Below, piece by piece: positions 1-11,100 of a stretch of 64,000 nt of DNA. This DNA comes from Hippasteria phrygiana. Lineage: Eukaryota; Echinodermata; Asteroidea; Valvatida; Goniasteridae. The DNA is taken from positions 434,001 to 498,000 of the forward strand of contig JAZGUH010000529.1 of the NCBI GenBank assembly GCA_037893225.1, given 5' to 3'. Below the pieces are notes generated by a model. The model saw only the letters and a program-made list of their open reading frames with translations. It did not search any database and was not told the origin of the DNA. Every line of letters begins with the position of its first letter. Positions within the stretch are counted from its first letter, which is position 1. A program made the translations under genes and the position numbers.

Positions 1-36
1 GCATCATGTATTTCGGGTCAATAATTGAATCATGTA

Positions 37-476
37 TGTGACTGGCTCTACATGAAAATATGAAAAAAAGAGTTATATACATAGTTAAATTTGTCACATC
101 TTAAGCTTTAATTTGGTCCAAGTTTGACCCCTGTGGCATTTTGTGTTCTCAAGATATCTTGACAGTTGTATACTTCTATTTTCCAATTTAACGGAAGTGC
201 GTTTAGAGAGCCCTTTAAACAAAAAATGTGCAAAGAAATGATATAGAAGTAATTTCTATCAACATTAAATTTTTCATCCTTATTCATCAATAGTAATGAT
301 TCTGAAAATAAATTATGAAATAATTGATATAATAGAAGTCAACAAACCAAAAACAAAAAAACTCACTTATGTGAAGATTTGTTCGCACGCTTCACAAGTA
401 CGTGACATATAGAACAACCCTTTGTGTGTTTTCACATAGTGCGACAAAATACACTTTTTTTGTAGAGCGGGTCACA
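37..476. repeat. TA-flanked MITE, family A copy 1
   Basis: This 440-bp element begins TGTGACTGGCTCTACATG and ends with the inverted form GTAGAGCGGGTCACA. A TA dinucleotide lies on each side. Nearly its whole length matches the copies at 18137-18582 and, more weakly, 19892-20335. TA target duplication with short terminal inverted repeats is the habit of Tc1/mariner-type MITEs, so that class is inferred. There is no coding capacity. Confidence 0.75.
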
Positions 477-639
477 TATTGTTGCAATATTTCATATGGT
501 ACAATTAAAATTGTGTGGGTTTCAGGGTTAAAAAGAAAAATAGACCCAGTCGAACACCTTTATAACAAGGTGCTTGGGACTTTACAATTTACCTTGTTAT
601 ATAACAGGTACATGTACCTTGTATTATCAGTAATGGAAA

Positions 640-665
640 ACAAAGAAAAACAAAGAAAAACAAAG
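640..665. repeat. Short A-rich AAAGAAAAAC tandem repeat
   Basis: The word caaagaaaaa is repeated in tandem just before the inverted-repeat element that starts at about 671. It is a simple low-complexity tract with no visible function. Confidence 0.7.
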
Positions 666-670
666 ACCTA

Positions 671-1887
671 GGGGCCAATTTCACGAAACGCTAAGACGCG
701 TCTTGGGAAAATTAACTCGTCTTAACTCGCGACTCGTCCTAGGATCGATTACACCAAAGTTAGGACGCATTCAACACGTCCTAACTTCCTTAGCAACGCG
801 GCTGAACTCGTCTTAACTTAAGATCGGTCTGGGGGTCGTCTTATCTATATGCGAACACGTACAATTTACTGAAAAGCAACAATGGCGCTTATGCTTCTCG
901 CTGATTACAAAGCTCGGCAGGCAATTAGGAGAGAGAGAGGATATTCCGAGATAGAAGAAATCCACTAGATAATCTAAATGACGAGAAAATCCTCAAGAGA
1001 TATAGGTTCAAAGGCAGGGAATATTCCAAGGGTTGTAGATGAATTGGAGCCCGACAACGGGTGAGTGTAATATTAATAAAGTGATAAAAGTGTGATGACC
1101 CGGTTTTTACCACGTCAATAATAACTGAGGAGGGGCGACCCTTACGAAAAATGCAAAAACCTCCCGTAAAAAGGACAAAATGCAAAGCTTTTTCTCCCCA
1201 CTTTTTCTCCCATTTGCTCAGTACAAAACACATGCGTACGTATCGGACTTGTGAGCGCGTGAAGGCACTCCGCGCCTGTCCGTCGCGTGCGCGTACGCAC
1301 ACGCACGAATGCAGCGTTTTATACGCGTGCATTAGCGTTGTCTTACAGTACATATTGTGCGAGCACCTATACTACGCTCTCTCTGTTGCGTATCGGCTGA
1401 GAACAGTTGGTTATGACGCGCCGTGTTTAAACAACTGTTTTTAACAGCCGTTTTAGAAAGGGTTTTTAACAGCCGTTTTTAACAGCTGTGTTTAAACAAC
1501 CATTTAAACACACCCACGTGACAGGCTCTCGACCAAAAGGGATAGTGAAACTCGCTGAGGTAGGCCTATTTATGAATCGGCATTCAAATGTTTCATCCAA
1601 AACAATCACCAATCAATCATCTTGAATTTACTGCATGCGCGTACACATCCGACGGCTGTTACGCGCATGCGACAAATTGAACACGATACAGCCGTTGCAT
1701 GCGAAAGGTCATCCTCGTCCAATAATTAGCGGTTCGTTTATCTGTATTTCGGATGCGTCTTGCTTAAGAAGGGTTTAGTGAAATCGATCTCAGGACGCGT
1801 CTTAGCTAAGATCGATCTTAGAGCAGGAACTCGTCTTAAGTCCTAAGATGAGTCATAAGTTAAGAAGAGTTTCGTGAAATCAGCCCC
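671..1887. mobile_element. 1.2-kb non-autonomous inverted-repeat element (MITE-like)
   Basis: The left end GGGGCCAATTTCACGAAAC and the right end GTTTCGTGAAATCAGCCCC are terminal inverted repeats. Both subterminal zones carry many words of the type cgtcttaactcg and gatcgatctta in opposite orientation. A 3-bp GAC may be the target duplication if the ends are taken at CT/AG. Inside, 1425-1505 alternates acaactgttttt and aacagccgttt in both orientations. The short open frames do not look like a transposase, so the element is non-autonomous. A Harbinger-type origin is only a guess from the 3-bp flank. Confidence 0.65.
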
Positions 1888-1907
1888 AGGACCTATTTTT
1901 GTCCTTG

Positions 1908-2055
1908 CTATGGGCTCCGTGCATCAACAAAAGAGGGCGCTGTCCACATAGCAACCGCACTTCCGTGGGGAGTACGTCGCTGGTATTACGCACTGCGCTC
2001 CTCGTTCATTTGATACTCGTATACCAGTGGGATTGCTTTGTCTGTTTGCCGACTC
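1908..2055. repeat. Dispersed short repeat, family B copy 1
   Basis: The stretch from gggctccgtg through the words gagggcgctg, cacatagcaaccgcactt and cagtacgtcgctggtatt to gattgctttgtctgtttg matches 13084-13230 almost base for base. The copy near 13084 is bounded by a perfect 12-bp inverted repeat. This copy lacks the right-hand repeat, so it is probably 3'-truncated or diverged. Confidence 0.7.
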
Positions 2056-2298
2056 TCGATAATTAAGTTTTCAATAAGAATATCACAGCGGGAACCATGC
2101 AGACACTTAAATTGAAGTCAGGTAAGATGGCGTCGATATTGACCCCCCAACTCGCCTTTTCTTTCCGCTGAGGGGGTAGTTGTGCACGGAGCTCATAAGC
2201 AGGATGTTGTATTAACAGTGCTCTTATTATCAGGGTTCGACTGTATTTGTTTGACAGACTGACACCATCTACTTGGAAAAAGTAGCTTCTGGGCTGAA

Positions 2299-2545
2299 AC
2301 AACTGCTATTAACTCATGATGGACATGTCAATTCGTTCTGGATTTGTTACACTAGAAAGATGTGGCCTTGAGCATTCCACTGACATTCCACCTACCAATT
2401 TTTAGCTTTAACCCTAACCTCGCAAGCTACAAAATACTACTACATGCAGTGGTAAACTGCAGTATGCAGCACTCATACTACACTGGAATATGAGAAATTG
2501 TGTAGTATTTTGTAGTAAAGTGTACTTTACCCTAAATGAATGCCT
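2299..2545. repeat. Dispersed repeat shared with 5912-6010 (inverted) and 22364-22500
   Basis: Positions 2300-2405 are about 85 percent identical to the reverse complement of 5912-6010, sharing ctgctattaactca, ggacatgtcaat and ggccttgag. Positions 2405-2540, which contain gctacaaaatactact and repeated gtagtatgcag, match 22364-22500. The region therefore mixes two dispersed repeat families, with abundant short inverted words around gtagtattttgtagt. No gene is present. Confidence 0.55.
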
Positions 2546-2888
2546 AGGACGTTATGGTTAAAGTAACATTTTGGAGAGAGATAAGCACATTTGAACTCGC
2601 ACTCATCCAATCCACAACTAAAAGAACGCACTCTGTCGGATCCCCTGGGACAGTAAATAGCATGGTGCCATGTTTACAAATAAACAGGTTATAAGTACAA
2701 CGTTGGCGATTCGAGGACGCGTCTTGTTGCATAACTAGCACATACACGCACTAGGGAAGTAATGTTGCTCGAACTCCAAGGATTTCAAAGTTTATAGTTT
2801 ATTGTATTTGCAGAACAGGAGTAAGTTGTAGATTTTATCCATCTAATGTTTATAAGGACGATATCAAAACCTTGTTTTTTGCTTCAAG

Positions 2889-3182
2889 ATGAGCGTGAAG
2901 GTGATCTCTGCACATCGTGTACAACTTCCATTACATTGTTATGTTTCGGGCAGACAAATCACTAACTTTCGCGCATCGCGTGGACAGCAAGCGTGTTTGG
3001 TGCAATTCATAAATGTAAAATTGGGGGGGAGGGGGGAACGTGAAAGAAAACTAAAAGAGCAAGTGGAAAAAAGCGCAGAGGAAGTGCGTGATGAAGCACC
3101 CTCACGCGAGGTTGAAGAATTGAAAGGGAAAATGGAAACTCTTGAAGCAGAAAACAAGAAACTCCGACAGAGGAAAATGTAA
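2889..3182 (+). other. Possible coiled-coil coding remnant
   Basis: An open frame of 97 codons starts at an ATG. Its second half is rich in E, K, R and L with heptad-like spacing, e.g. VEELKGKMETLEAENKKLRQ, typical of a coiled coil. I do not recognise the family. The first half is not obviously protein-like. No clear splice signals or neighbours support a complete gene. It could be an exon of a host gene, a decayed transposon ORF or chance. Confidence is low. Confidence 0.25.
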
Positions 3183-3345
3183 AACACCATCTAGGAGTTG
3201 ATAGGGCATGTGAGGCACATCAAAACTTTTGCACTACAACATATTGCAGCTACCTCAAGGACGGGGATAAAGATATCTTTAAAATCGGGACAAACATATA
3301 GGCGTCCAAAGGTTTTGTTAGGGTTCCTGGGGTGGGAAGTTCTGC

Positions 3346-3663
3346 TTGTACGAAAGAGTCTTTGTATTAAAAAGAAGCCAGATGATTGAAAAGGTAGAAA
3401 AAATCATATCTGGTAGTATGTTTCCTTCAACTTCAACTTCCAGCACTGGTTCACAGTCAAGCTCTGGTAGGACTACTCCCTTAGCGGCAGGAACAAGTCC
3501 CTTAACCCCAGCACTGCACCAGCTTCTTTGGATGATGTTGCTGCTCAGTGCGCGTCGAATATAAAGCAAAAGAAAAAGAAGAAAAAAAGAAGAGCATGCA
3601 ACAGCATCCCAAGCAGCAGGCTTGAAAGTTTGCACCCAGTTCTCAAGTGGAACAATAAGTGGG
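3346..3663 (+). other. Possible Ser/Thr-rich and Lys-rich coding remnant
   Basis: Frame 3346-3564 gives a Ser/Thr/Pro-rich peptide with SGSMFPSTSTSSTGSQSSSG. Near 3500 an adjacent frame becomes better, with SLDDVAAQCASNIKQKKKKK, and then stays open to a TAG near 3668. The two parts would need a frameshift, or an intron between them, to belong together. The compositional switch and the downstream position from the coiled-coil frame at 2889 hint at one decayed or spliced gene of unknown family. Confidence 0.2.
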
Positions 3664-3669
3664 TTGCGT

Positions 3670-4680
3670 AGCCATAGACCATGTGGGGTTTTTCTTTAAA
3701 AACCGTAGAAAAAGAAACGGGATAAAAGTTGTTGGGAACAACAACCAATGAAATCTTCAACATAAGTTCCTGTATAGTATGAGTTTGGTTCTTTCCAGGG
3801 AAGTTGGGGGGGGGGGGGGGGGGGTGCACTGCTCATTTCAGCCGAGTTATGGATGTTAGAAATATGATAAAACACGTCAAAGAATCTATTGTAACAAACA
3901 TGATGGTGAAAAGCTTCAGTGATACATTATGACTGCATATTTCCGGGTGTTAAAATTTCCCTAAATTCTGAATGTCAAGGACAGTCACTCTATAAATCAC
4001 TCAACTTAATGGGAATATTCGAAGGTGGGAAAGATGATAGGATCAACATTAGAGAAGCATGCAGCATTCAATCATGTTCTTCTGGAGATCACTGGGGGCA
4101 TCTCAAGGTTGCAGCTCACAAAAATTCAAGGTTCATCACAAATCAGAGAACATCACCATTCGTGTAGGCTTTGTGAAGGTTAAATAAATGTTTGTTTTCC
4201 TATTTGCTTTTCACATTTTTCATTGCCACAACAAACTTCTGGGGGGAAAAAACAAATATTTAACACAAAATGAACTTGTTTTACAATTTGAGTCAAGCTA
4301 ATTTTGTTTTTGTAAATCATACAATTCACTTGAAATTGTAAAGGTAACCAAAATTGTACCCTTCTAGAAAAATTAAGGGTTCATCACAAAAAGCATGTCA
4401 GCAATAGTTTTTTTTTTTTTTTTACTTTAAATGTTTTATTTTACACAAAAAGGTCTTGAAAACTTATCCGATATGCTACTTGGGTAATTGAGTCATGAAA
4501 GTCAATGGAATTGCAGTCTGGTCAAGTAAGGATCTCTTCTCATGGGTGGGTCAGATCTTTGAGTCATTTGCCGTGTTTAAACAAGACATGGTTGTGATCA
4601 GAGGATCCATGATAGCATCTTCCCAGAGATCAATATATTGTATCTGATGAGTCCACGTCAAAACCACTGCAACATGAAAA
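3670..4680. other. Non-coding stretch with homopolymer tracts
   Basis: No gene seen. The stretch contains a G run (3807-3825) and a T run (4411-4431). The only open frames are short and have no protein-like features. Confidence 0.6.
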
Positions 4681-4848
4681 CAGTGGCATAACTTGGGTTG
4701 AACATGGGGGGTGACAACACCTGCGTAAACACATTTTTCAGGGAAGGGGGACTGAAGCCAACTATGTAATTGTTTTTATTCAAGATTTTAAATGGGGGAG
4801 AGCAAGAGGCACGTGTCCCCCATGCATGCCCATATAGTTATGCCACTG
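4681..4848. mobile_element. 168-bp hAT-like MITE
   Basis: The perfect 13-bp terminal inverted repeats are CAGTGGCATAACT at the left and AGTTATGCCACTG at the right. A CAGNG start is common in hAT elements. The flanks catgaaaa and tatgaagc are only a poor 8-bp duplication, so the class is tentative. No coding capacity. Confidence 0.65.
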
Positions 4849-5030
4849 TATGAAGCGCATATTGTACTTTTAACATTAGCCGCAATGTTTTTGTCGAGTG
4901 CCACTTTGTGCAATTCTTTATCAAGTAATCAGATGGCGTATGATGACTGGGTGTCTTTCTTAAGCATCCCCCAAAGGTGGTCATAGATCCATGTGGTACT
5001 TTAAAAAAAAACCAACATCAAGTAACCAGC

Positions 5031-5118
5031 AGTGGCGTAGCTAAGGGGTGGCATGGGGGGGGGGGGGGGGGGGGGGGGGGGGAACCCCCACTCAACCCCC
5101 CCCCCCCCCCCCCCCAAT
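5031..5118. repeat. agtggcgtagctaag repeat with poly-G/poly-C hairpin
   Basis: The word cagtggcgtagctaag is followed by ggggtggcat, a run of about 27 G, a short spacer, and a run of about 18 C. The G and C runs can pair as a long hairpin and are a likely site of sequencing or assembly error. The left word resembles the end of the MITE at 4681. Confidence 0.55.
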
Positions 5119-6577
5119 CAAATAAAAACAGATTTTGGCACCAAAAGTCCTTCGATCTGGTCCATCCAAAACATTTTGGGGAGGGATAAATATCGATGAC
5201 GTCATCACTTAGCCGAAAGAAAGTCAGCAGAGGCAATTTTTGTGACGGAATATTTCTTGTAGTGGCCAGCCATAGCAGTTTTTCCTATAATGGTGCGATA
5301 GATGAAGGTTGAAAGGTCACGTACAAGAGCAGGAAAGTTTAGTATTGAGCTATTTCGGTAGTTTTAGTTAAAAGAGGGGAAATATTTGTACTCTCAATAT
5401 TATATTTTCAATAAGTAATTTTCGTAACTTATAATTATATTACCTGAAGGCCTATTTTCAACATAATTCGATTATCTAAAGGCCAATTTTCACCACTTTT
5501 GAAGGGTACAGTTCGGAACTTATGCATATTCATTGCATAAATTTCCCAGTATATGCATAATTTGGAAATCCGAATTGGTACAAGTGACCAAATAAAAGGG
5601 CGCCCTCTGTTGGTTTGCACAGTCGAGTTACATTTGCATGCGCGAAATACAAACGTGCTAGTTGTGGGTCCCAGGGCAATGTGAGCAGACGTCATATACA
5701 ACTCTGCTACCTGAAATCTGCTCGATTCATGATAATTTTAACAGTGCCTTGTTCAATATAAGATACAATGTATATAACCATTTGATGAGGGCACTGTTGA
5801 CAACTTTGCAAAACAAGCAGAATAGCTTGAAGTTGTACATGACATACATGCCCACAATCCCTTGCGACCAAGAAAATTGGGCAAGTCTGAGCTGAAACCT
5901 GGTTTTTGCCAAAATGTTTAAAGCTAAAAATTAATAGGTGGAATACTCAAGGCCATTTCTTTCTAGCGTAAAAGATTGACATGTCCAAGGTGAGTTAATA
6001 GCAGTTGTGTTAGCCTGGAACATATTAAGATTGGGAGTTACCTGGGCAGGTCATGTACGGAATCGTTGAAGCTACTTGCTGGATCCTATTCATGAACGCA
6101 TCCCCCACCTGACATCACAACAATCGCAATGACACGAAAATGTCATACAAATATTGTATCTGTGTTAACCCTTTCAAGGCCCATTTACGTGAACCTATTT
6201 AGCTAGTCACTAGCGATAAACATGTACATAACATGTAGTTTTGGCTTGTAACCTGTTTTTACATAGCAAAAAATGTCAGCGTTAAGCAAATTTTGTGCTT
6301 AAAAGATCCAAGAAATATGTAGGGCCAAATAGAAGTACCGCATGATATAAAAGGGTTAAGGCAGCAATAAACAAGTTACTAAAAAAGGGCCATCTTAAAA
6401 ACAACACAGTAATATATAATAATGCCTGTGGGTACCTTCGTCAAATAACAATAAAAACAGGGCATGAAATAATACAAAACTCAACTAATTAGGTTGTTGT
6501 GGTTGTCGAATGGAGGGCAGTGAAATACTGTGATGTACATGTACAATAGTTTTACAGACACCTCAAAAACCATAAAA
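5119..6577. other. Non-coding stretch
   Basis: No gene seen. It holds the inverted copy (5912-6010) of the repeat at 2300-2405. The rest is unremarkable sequence with short, non-protein-like open frames. Confidence 0.5.
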
Positions 6578-7060
6578 ACAAACACGCAAATGATGAAACA
6601 AACACGCAAATGATGAAACAAACACGCAAATGATGAAACAAACACGCAAATGATGAAACAAACACGCAAATGATGAAACAAACACGCAAATGATGAAACA
6701 AACACGCAAATGATGAAACAAACACGCAAATGATGAAACAAACATGCAAATGATGAAACAAACACGCAAATGATGAAACAAACACGCAAATGATGAAACA
6801 TGAACACGCAAATGATGAAACAAACACGCAAATGATGAAACAAACACGCAAATGATGAAACAAACACGCAAATGATGAAACATGAACACGCAAATGATGA
6901 AACATGAACACGCAAATGATGAAACACGAACATGCAAATGATGAAACAAACACGCAAATGATGAAACAAACGCGCAAATTATGAAACAAACACGCAAATG
7001 ATGAAACAAACATGCAAATGATGAAAAATGAACACGCAAATGATGAAAAATATAGTCCTT
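6578..7060. repeat. 20-bp minisatellite, about 23 copies
   Basis: The unit is aaacaaacacgcaaatgatg. A few copies carry a 2-bp insertion (catgaacacg). Because 20 is not a multiple of 3, the array is open in all three minus-strand frames with a 60-bp coding period. The open frames of 150-160 codons here are therefore by-products and not genes. Confidence 0.95.
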
Positions 7061-7369
7061 TTTAGCTGCATTAGAATGATCTCTATAAAGAAACTTTCAT
7101 ATTTGGCCCCGTAACTGGAAAATAAGTTATATGTAACGTAAAATGATTTTGCCCAAAGAATTTAATATCTGTGTTTTGTTCACTTAGGCCTACCACTGTA
7201 AAACAAATTGCCAAAACCACCCTTACAATTTTTCCTGGGCCTAAATCTGAGCTGAGGATAAATCTTGTCGATGTTGAAGAAATTATCCCAATTTTGGGAT
7301 TTGGGATTTGGGATAACAGTTGGTCTCAGGCCGGAAAAAAAATTGCGTGTCCGGTATCTCCCTTACAAA
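7061..7369. other. Spacer between two arrays
   Basis: No gene or clear repeat seen, apart from a short doubled gggatttgggattt word near 7300. Confidence 0.5.
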
Positions 7370-7880
7370 AATGTCCCATGGGTTTCCCATGGGTTTCCCA
7401 TGGAACACCATGGGAAACCCATGGGGACTGATGGGGAAGTCATGGTGGTCTCTATAAACACCATGGTGGTGCATATAAACACCATAAAGAAATGTTAAGA
7501 CACCATGGGTTTCCCATGGGACCCCATGGGAAACACATGGGGACTGATGGGGAAGTCATGGTGGTCCCTGTAAAACACCATGGAGAAATTTTAAGACAGC
7601 ATGGGTTTCCCATGGGGCCCATGGGAAACCCATAGGGACTTATGAGGAAGTCATGGTGTCTCTGCAAAACACCATGGAGAACATTTTAAGACACCGTGGG
7701 TTTCCCATGGGGTCTCATGGGAAACACATGGGGACTGATGGGGAAGTCATGGTGGTTCCTGTAAACACTATTGTGGTGCATGTGATGAACACCATGGAGG
7801 GATATATGTGAATGACATATGGTGACAAACTGACCACCATGGGAACACCATGGGTTCATGGAAATCACCATGGTGACAAC
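7370..7880. repeat. About 95-115-bp tandem repeat rich in CCATGG palindromes, about 4 copies
   Basis: Each unit contains gggtttcccatgggacccc, then atgggaaacacatggggact, gatggggaagtcatggtggt, and ends with aacaccatgg plus an A/T-rich tail (ttttaagacacc). Four degenerate copies start near 7378, 7502, 7600 and 7698. Each unit is internally near-palindromic around CCCATGGG. It starts a larger cluster of CATGGG-based arrays that runs to about 11115. Confidence 0.8.
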
Positions 7881-7975
7881 TTATCACCAAGAAAACACCA
7901 TTCGGTCAATAATCATATGGTGGGTAATTGAATTGATGTTAATTATCAGATGCAATTGACACAAGAAAAATTAAC

Positions 7976-8565
7976 AATCGATACAAATGTAAAAAATCTG
8001 ATTAAAAAAATTAATTCGTGGGAAATTACCCACGGGGGGCATGGGAAATTACCCACGGGGGGCATGGGAAATTACCCACGGGGGGCATGGGAAATTACCC
8101 ACGGGGGGCATGGGAAATTACCCACGGGGGCCATGGGAAATTACCCACGGGGGCCATGGGAAATTACCCACGGGGCCATGGGAAATTACCCACGGGGCCA
8201 TGGGAAATTACCCACGGGGGCATGGGAAATTACCCACGGGGGCATGGGAAATTACCCACGGGGGGCATGGGAAATTACCCACGGGGGGCATGGGAAATTA
8301 CCCACGGGGGGCATGGGAAATTACCAATGGGGGGGCATGGGAAATTACCCACGGGGGGCATGGGAAATTACCAACGGGGGGGGCATGGGAAATTGCCCAC
8401 TGGGGGCATGGGAAATTTCCAACGGGGGCATGGGAAATTTCCAACGGGGGCATGGGAAATTACCCACGCGGGTCATGGGAAATTACCAATGAGGAGCATG
8501 GGAAATTCCCCATGGGAATTAAAAATCGATAAAAATGTAAAAAATCTGATTTAAAAAAGGAATTC
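7976..8565. repeat. 23-bp CATGGG minisatellite bounded by 41-bp direct repeats
   Basis: About 21 copies of catgggaaattacccacggg plus ggg (8018-8518) lie between two near-identical 41-bp A/T-rich blocks, 7976-8016 and 8524-8565. Both blocks contain aatcgata, aaatgtaaaaaatctgatt and aattc. The 23-bp unit keeps all three plus-strand frames open, giving spurious Gly/His-rich open frames. The later copies are more diverged than the central ones. Confidence 0.9.
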
Positions 8566-8820
8566 TAAATTACACATAAATTCTCTCAGTCGTGCTGCGC
8601 TCGCGTGCTGATTGCGCGCGTTCTTTAATTTCAGTCGCACGCGCATTTTGGCAAGTTGTAAACACCCCGTTGGTCGAAGCTGCGTGGAGCGCGTGCGTCT
8701 AAAACGCACGCGAGCGCCTCGCCACCGCAGTAAATGCTTCTAATTTTGGTGGCCGGATTCGTCTATATCCGTTGTGTAACTGTTAGGCATGAACGTGTAG
8801 CCTAGCCTCGCGTGGACTGA
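8566..8820. other. GC-richer spacer
   Basis: No gene seen. The sequence is rich in gcgcgt words and shows no repeat that I can place elsewhere in the window. Confidence 0.4.
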
Positions 8821-9045
8821 TGGGGGTTTTCGAAACCTTGGCTTCGTCTCCGACTTCTGAATAGCTGAGAAGCAAACGAAATGTAAATATTCAAATTTTT
8901 GCTTTCATATCGAATGAATGTTCCTGAAACAAAACATGCACAAATTTAGAATATTTCCATTTGGTTTATTGCTTCTCAATATTCAGAAGTCGGAGCCGAA
9001 GCCGAGACGAAGCCAAGCCTTAACTTAAGGTTTTGAAAAACTCCA
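8821..9045. mobile_element. 225-bp MITE with about 75-bp inverted arms
   Basis: The left arm tgggggttttcgaaacc...ttggcttcgtct...ccgacttctgaat is repeated inverted on the right (attcagaagtcgg...agacgaagccaag...ggttttgaaaaactcca). Two small indels separate the arms. It would fold into a long hairpin. There is no coding capacity, and no clear target duplication was seen. Confidence 0.75.
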
Positions 9046-9131
9046 TAATTAGGCAGATTCATGAACATTTTAAGTTGCTTCAATTCTTTTAAATCTTAAG
9101 AAACAGTCAAAAATTAGAAATAGAATGAGTC

Positions 9132-9495
9132 AAAGATTTTACTTTTTACTCCCCACCAAAATTATTCAGGAAAAGTAAAATCTTGGAAAATAACCAACCC
9201 TTCTTGAGAACAACTGTCTAAACATGTGGCCATGTTTCAAGATTTGTCAGCAAAATCTGTAAAGAATGAGGCAGAAATCAACATGTATGTGCCACTTTGA
9301 GGATGCGTTAAGTGACCATACAGTGTGCCAAGAACATCTAACACAGAAAACACACTTCCTTCGGATTGCACGAATATTTCCCGACTATAAAGTCTCCAAA
9401 TTAAACATATTGTACCAAGTATCTGTACATTTCTTAACACAAATGGATGGCTATTTTCCAAGATTTTGCTGTTCCCGTAATAAAGTAAAATCTTT
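9132..9495. mobile_element. 364-bp MITE, family C copy 1
   Basis: The terminal inverted repeats of about 50 bp are aaagattttactttttact...aaaatcttggaaaataacc at the left and the inverted form tattttccaagattttgctg...aaagtaaaatcttt at the right. A related copy lies at about 39968-40415, beside the Polinton. Non-coding. Confidence 0.65.
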
Positions 9496-10527
9496 CCAAA
9501 ATGAGGGGTCAATGGTCATGATAGGTTAACCCATGGTGGAGGAAGGAACTTGCAAAGTTATGGATTTTTGTTGATATAAATGTGGGAATTTTGGAGGACA
9601 ATTTTAGTTAAAGTAGTGTTGGCTAGTAAACTTTTTTTGATGGGCTTTCGGTACATTTATTTAATATTTCCAAGCCCATTTATAGCTTATTTTGAATTGA
9701 ATCATAACTCAATTTCAGCAAAAGCCATCTGAGAAAACATTGCCTACCATGATCTAAAATAGAAGTAGGCCTAATGAACAAAAAGGCCTTCTTCCATCCC
9801 TTTTTTTTATACAGAAGTTAATAATTTTAAAAAATATGTGAAATGTGCTTTAATTAATAGCTTGAGGCAATTGTACCAAATGTTAGGATAGGATTGTTTA
9901 TTGTTTCGCAAATCACGGGCTAGAGGCTGTTCCTGTATAAACCGTAACTAACAAAACAGTTGTATAAACCAAATTTTTTGAATTAGTCTCAATGTCTCAT
10001 ATCTTGTATTTTCTGCACTTTTCTTTAATATACAGTGGTGTACATGTACTTCACTTGAAGAGGAGCATGAAGGAGTTGCAGCTGATTATCTACAACTGGG
10101 GGATGCCATGCTTGGAACTGACTAGCTACCGAGCTTCGTTGTTGGACGGAACAACAAGAGTCCTTCGTAAAGTTTCAAAGAGAAGATGAATTTCATTGTT
10201 TGTCACAAATGTGTAGGGCCTATTACAATCTTATAGGAGTGTGTATGGACAAATCAGAAATTACATTTGGTAATTCTTGTGACTAAAATCCAAAATATAT
10301 TTCTGTCTGAGGTGCCTACAGAAATTCCCAGCATTATTATGTACATGTAGTATGTATATGGGAACAGCCTAATAAGAAACTAATTATTGACCAACATTCT
10401 GATGTTTTCCCAAAGAATATAATTAAGAATGTTGTTGCTGGAATTGTGATAGTAACCATGCTATTTTGTCATCCTGCAGTTGGATAACTTTTGAAGAAAA
10501 AGCATGAGGGCACATAGGAAACTACCC
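9496..10527. other. Non-coding stretch
   Basis: No gene supported. A 25-codon open segment near 10040-10125 (LEEEHEGVAADYLQLGDAM) reads like protein, but it has no splice context or start that I can defend. Confidence 0.4.
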
Positions 10528-10880
10528 ATGGGATTCATGGGAAACTACCCACGGGGGGCATGGGAAACTACCCACGGGGGGCATGGGAAATTTCCCACGC
10601 GGGGCATGGGAAATTTCCCACGGGGGGCATGGGAAATTTCCCACGGGGGGCATGGGAAATTTCCCACGGGGGGCATGGGAAATTTCCCACGGGGGGCATG
10701 GGAAATTTCCCACGGGGGGCATGGGAAATTTCCCACGGGGGGCATGGGAAATTTCCCACGGGGGGCATGGGAAATTTCCCACGGGGGGCATGGGAAATTA
10801 CCCAGGGGGGGCATGGGAAATTACCCAGGGGGGGCATGGGAAACTACCCAATGGACGCATGGGAAATTACCCATGGGATA
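10528..10880. repeat. 23-bp CATGGG minisatellite, second array, about 15 copies
   Basis: The unit is catgggaaatttcccacggg plus ggg. It differs from the 8018-8518 unit mainly by A to T in aaatt(a/t)ccc, which makes gggaaatttccc a perfect palindrome. The first and last copies have drifted (aaactaccc, aaattaccc). It is open in several frames on both strands, so the Gly/Pro/His-rich open frames of 89-251 codons here are artefacts of the repeat. Confidence 0.92.
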
Positions 10881-10916
10881 CATGGGTTCCCATTGGGTAC
10901 ATGGGGTCCAAATCCC

Positions 10917-11100
10917 CCGTGGGATTCCCATGGGAAGTCCCCATGGGAAGTCCCCATGGGAAGTCCCCATGGGAAGTCCCCATGGGAAGTCCCCATGGGA
11001 AGTCCCCATGGGAAGTCCCCATGGGAAGTCCCCATGGGAAGTCCCCATGGGAAGTCCCCATGGGAAGTCCCCATGGGAAGTCCCCATGGGAAGTTCCCAC
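10917..11100. repeat. 13-bp minisatellite, 13 copies
   Basis: The unit catgggaagtccc is repeated with almost no variation, immediately after the 23-bp array and sharing its CATGGG core. The period of 13 keeps all frames open (39-bp coding period). The near-perfect copies suggest recent expansion. Confidence 0.93.

Noticed and set aside
6481..7039. Three long minus-strand open frames (153-162 codons)
   Set aside because: They are the three frames of a 20-bp minisatellite and have no start, splice or family support.
7950..8554. Plus-strand open frames of 163-180 codons with Gly/His-rich repeats
   Set aside because: They are frames of the 23-bp array. A period not divisible by three keeps all frames open.
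9992..10189. A short exon near 10040-10125
   Set aside because: One frame reads like protein for about 25 residues, but no splice sites, start or homologue can be defended.
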